Below are positions 34,275 to 34,472 of a stretch of DNA of 34,472 nt, one piece after another. The stretch is taken from assembly GCF_002292295.1 (NCBI RefSeq), contig NZ_DBBS01000021.1, positions 178,104 through 212,575 of the forward strand, in the 5' to 3' direction. A program made the translations under genes and the position numbers. Positions within the stretch are counted from its first letter, which is position 1, and each line of letters opens with the position of its first letter. Below the pieces are notes generated by a model. The model made no database searches and was not told the DNA's origin. It saw nothing but the letters and a program-made list of their open reading frames with translations. The DNA comes from Sphingomonas sp. UBA978 (GTDB lineage: Bacteria > Pseudomonadota > Alphaproteobacteria > Sphingomonadales > Sphingomonadaceae).

Positions 34275-34472
34275 ATGAACAAGCAAGAGCTGATCGCGAC
34301 GGTCGCGGACACCTCGGGCCTCGCCAAGGGCGATGCGATCAAGGCGGTCGAGGCGGTGTTCGACGCGATCTCGGCGAGTCTGAAGAAGGGCGACGAAGTG
34401 CGGCTGGTTGGTTTCGGCACCTTCTCCGTCTCGAAGCGCAAGGCGTCGACCGGCCGCAATCCGCGCACCGGC
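34275..34472 (+). CDS. HU-type DNA-binding protein, N-terminal part (cut by window edge)
   Basis: Nucleoid-associated HU/IHF-family protein; 66 codons are visible and the gene continues past the right edge. MNKQELIATVADTSGLAKGD and VEAVFDAISASLKKGDEVRL are typical HU, followed by VGFGTFSVSKRKASTGRNPR leading into the DNA-binding arm. AAGGGGG lies about 10 bases before the ATG. TTGGTA and TATACG at 34231-34257 are candidate promoter boxes, but the 15-bp spacing is short. HU genes commonly follow lon in proteobacteria. The partial sequence cannot fix HU-alpha versus HU-beta, although position suggests the lon-linked hupB type. Confidence 0.95.
   Translation, partial: MNKQELIATVADTSGLAKGDAIKAVEAVFDAISASLKKGDEVRLVGFGTFSVSKRKASTGRNPRTG

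Overview
The window is about 34.5 kb of GC-rich chromosome (estimated by eye at about two thirds G+C). It looks like an alphaproteobacterium of the order Sphingomonadales, most like Sphingomonas. The basis is protein style (IlvB, IlvC, Lon, ClpX), the tig / clpP / clpX / lon / hup chaperone-protease neighbourhood, a DUF3089 hydrolase next to gatC, and short palindromic intergenic repeats. No database search was possible, so the taxon is inferred. Most of the window is core housekeeping sequence, with a few accessory insertions.

Left part (1-6.2 kb): branched-chain amino acid synthesis. leuA runs off the left edge on the minus strand, and a possible leucine leader peptide with a pairing element lies upstream of it. 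A lone BLUF photoreceptor points the other way, then a YceI-like secreted protein. The minus-strand ilvB-ilvN-ilvC operon follows, with palindromic repeats in both internal gaps and a third behind ilvC.

Middle left (6.2-15.1 kb): miaA and serB are divergent with overlapping 5' ends. Next comes a probably envelope-related group: a Sel1/SPOR protein divergent from a ParA-like ATPase, a partner with a possible ribbon-helix-helix C-terminus, and a TPR/SPOR lipoprotein. pyrB and a dihydroorotase-like gene lacking its metal-binding residues overlap by 4 bp. Behind pyrB is a lower-GC, foreign-looking island of about 0.8 kb with an unknown gene apparently broken by one in-frame TGA.

Middle right (15.1-22.6 kb): ruvX and a DUF3089 hydrolase on the minus strand, then gatC-gatA-[vapB-vapC]-gatB-barstar-cyclophilin on the plus strand. 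A toxin-antitoxin pair is threaded into the tRNA amidotransferase operon with overlapping start and stop codons. Two tiny disordered-protein genes and tRNA-Leu(UAG) follow.

Right part (22.6-34.5 kb): protein quality control. Trigger factor has a long Lys/Ala-rich tail. It is followed by a membrane glycosyltransferase, clpP, clpX, a CPBP-like membrane protein, a Ca2+/H+ antiporter, a small unknown gene, an M1 metallopeptidase, lon with a recognisable promoter, and the start of an HU gene cut by the right edge. No rRNA, CRISPR array, insertion sequence or prophage was seen.
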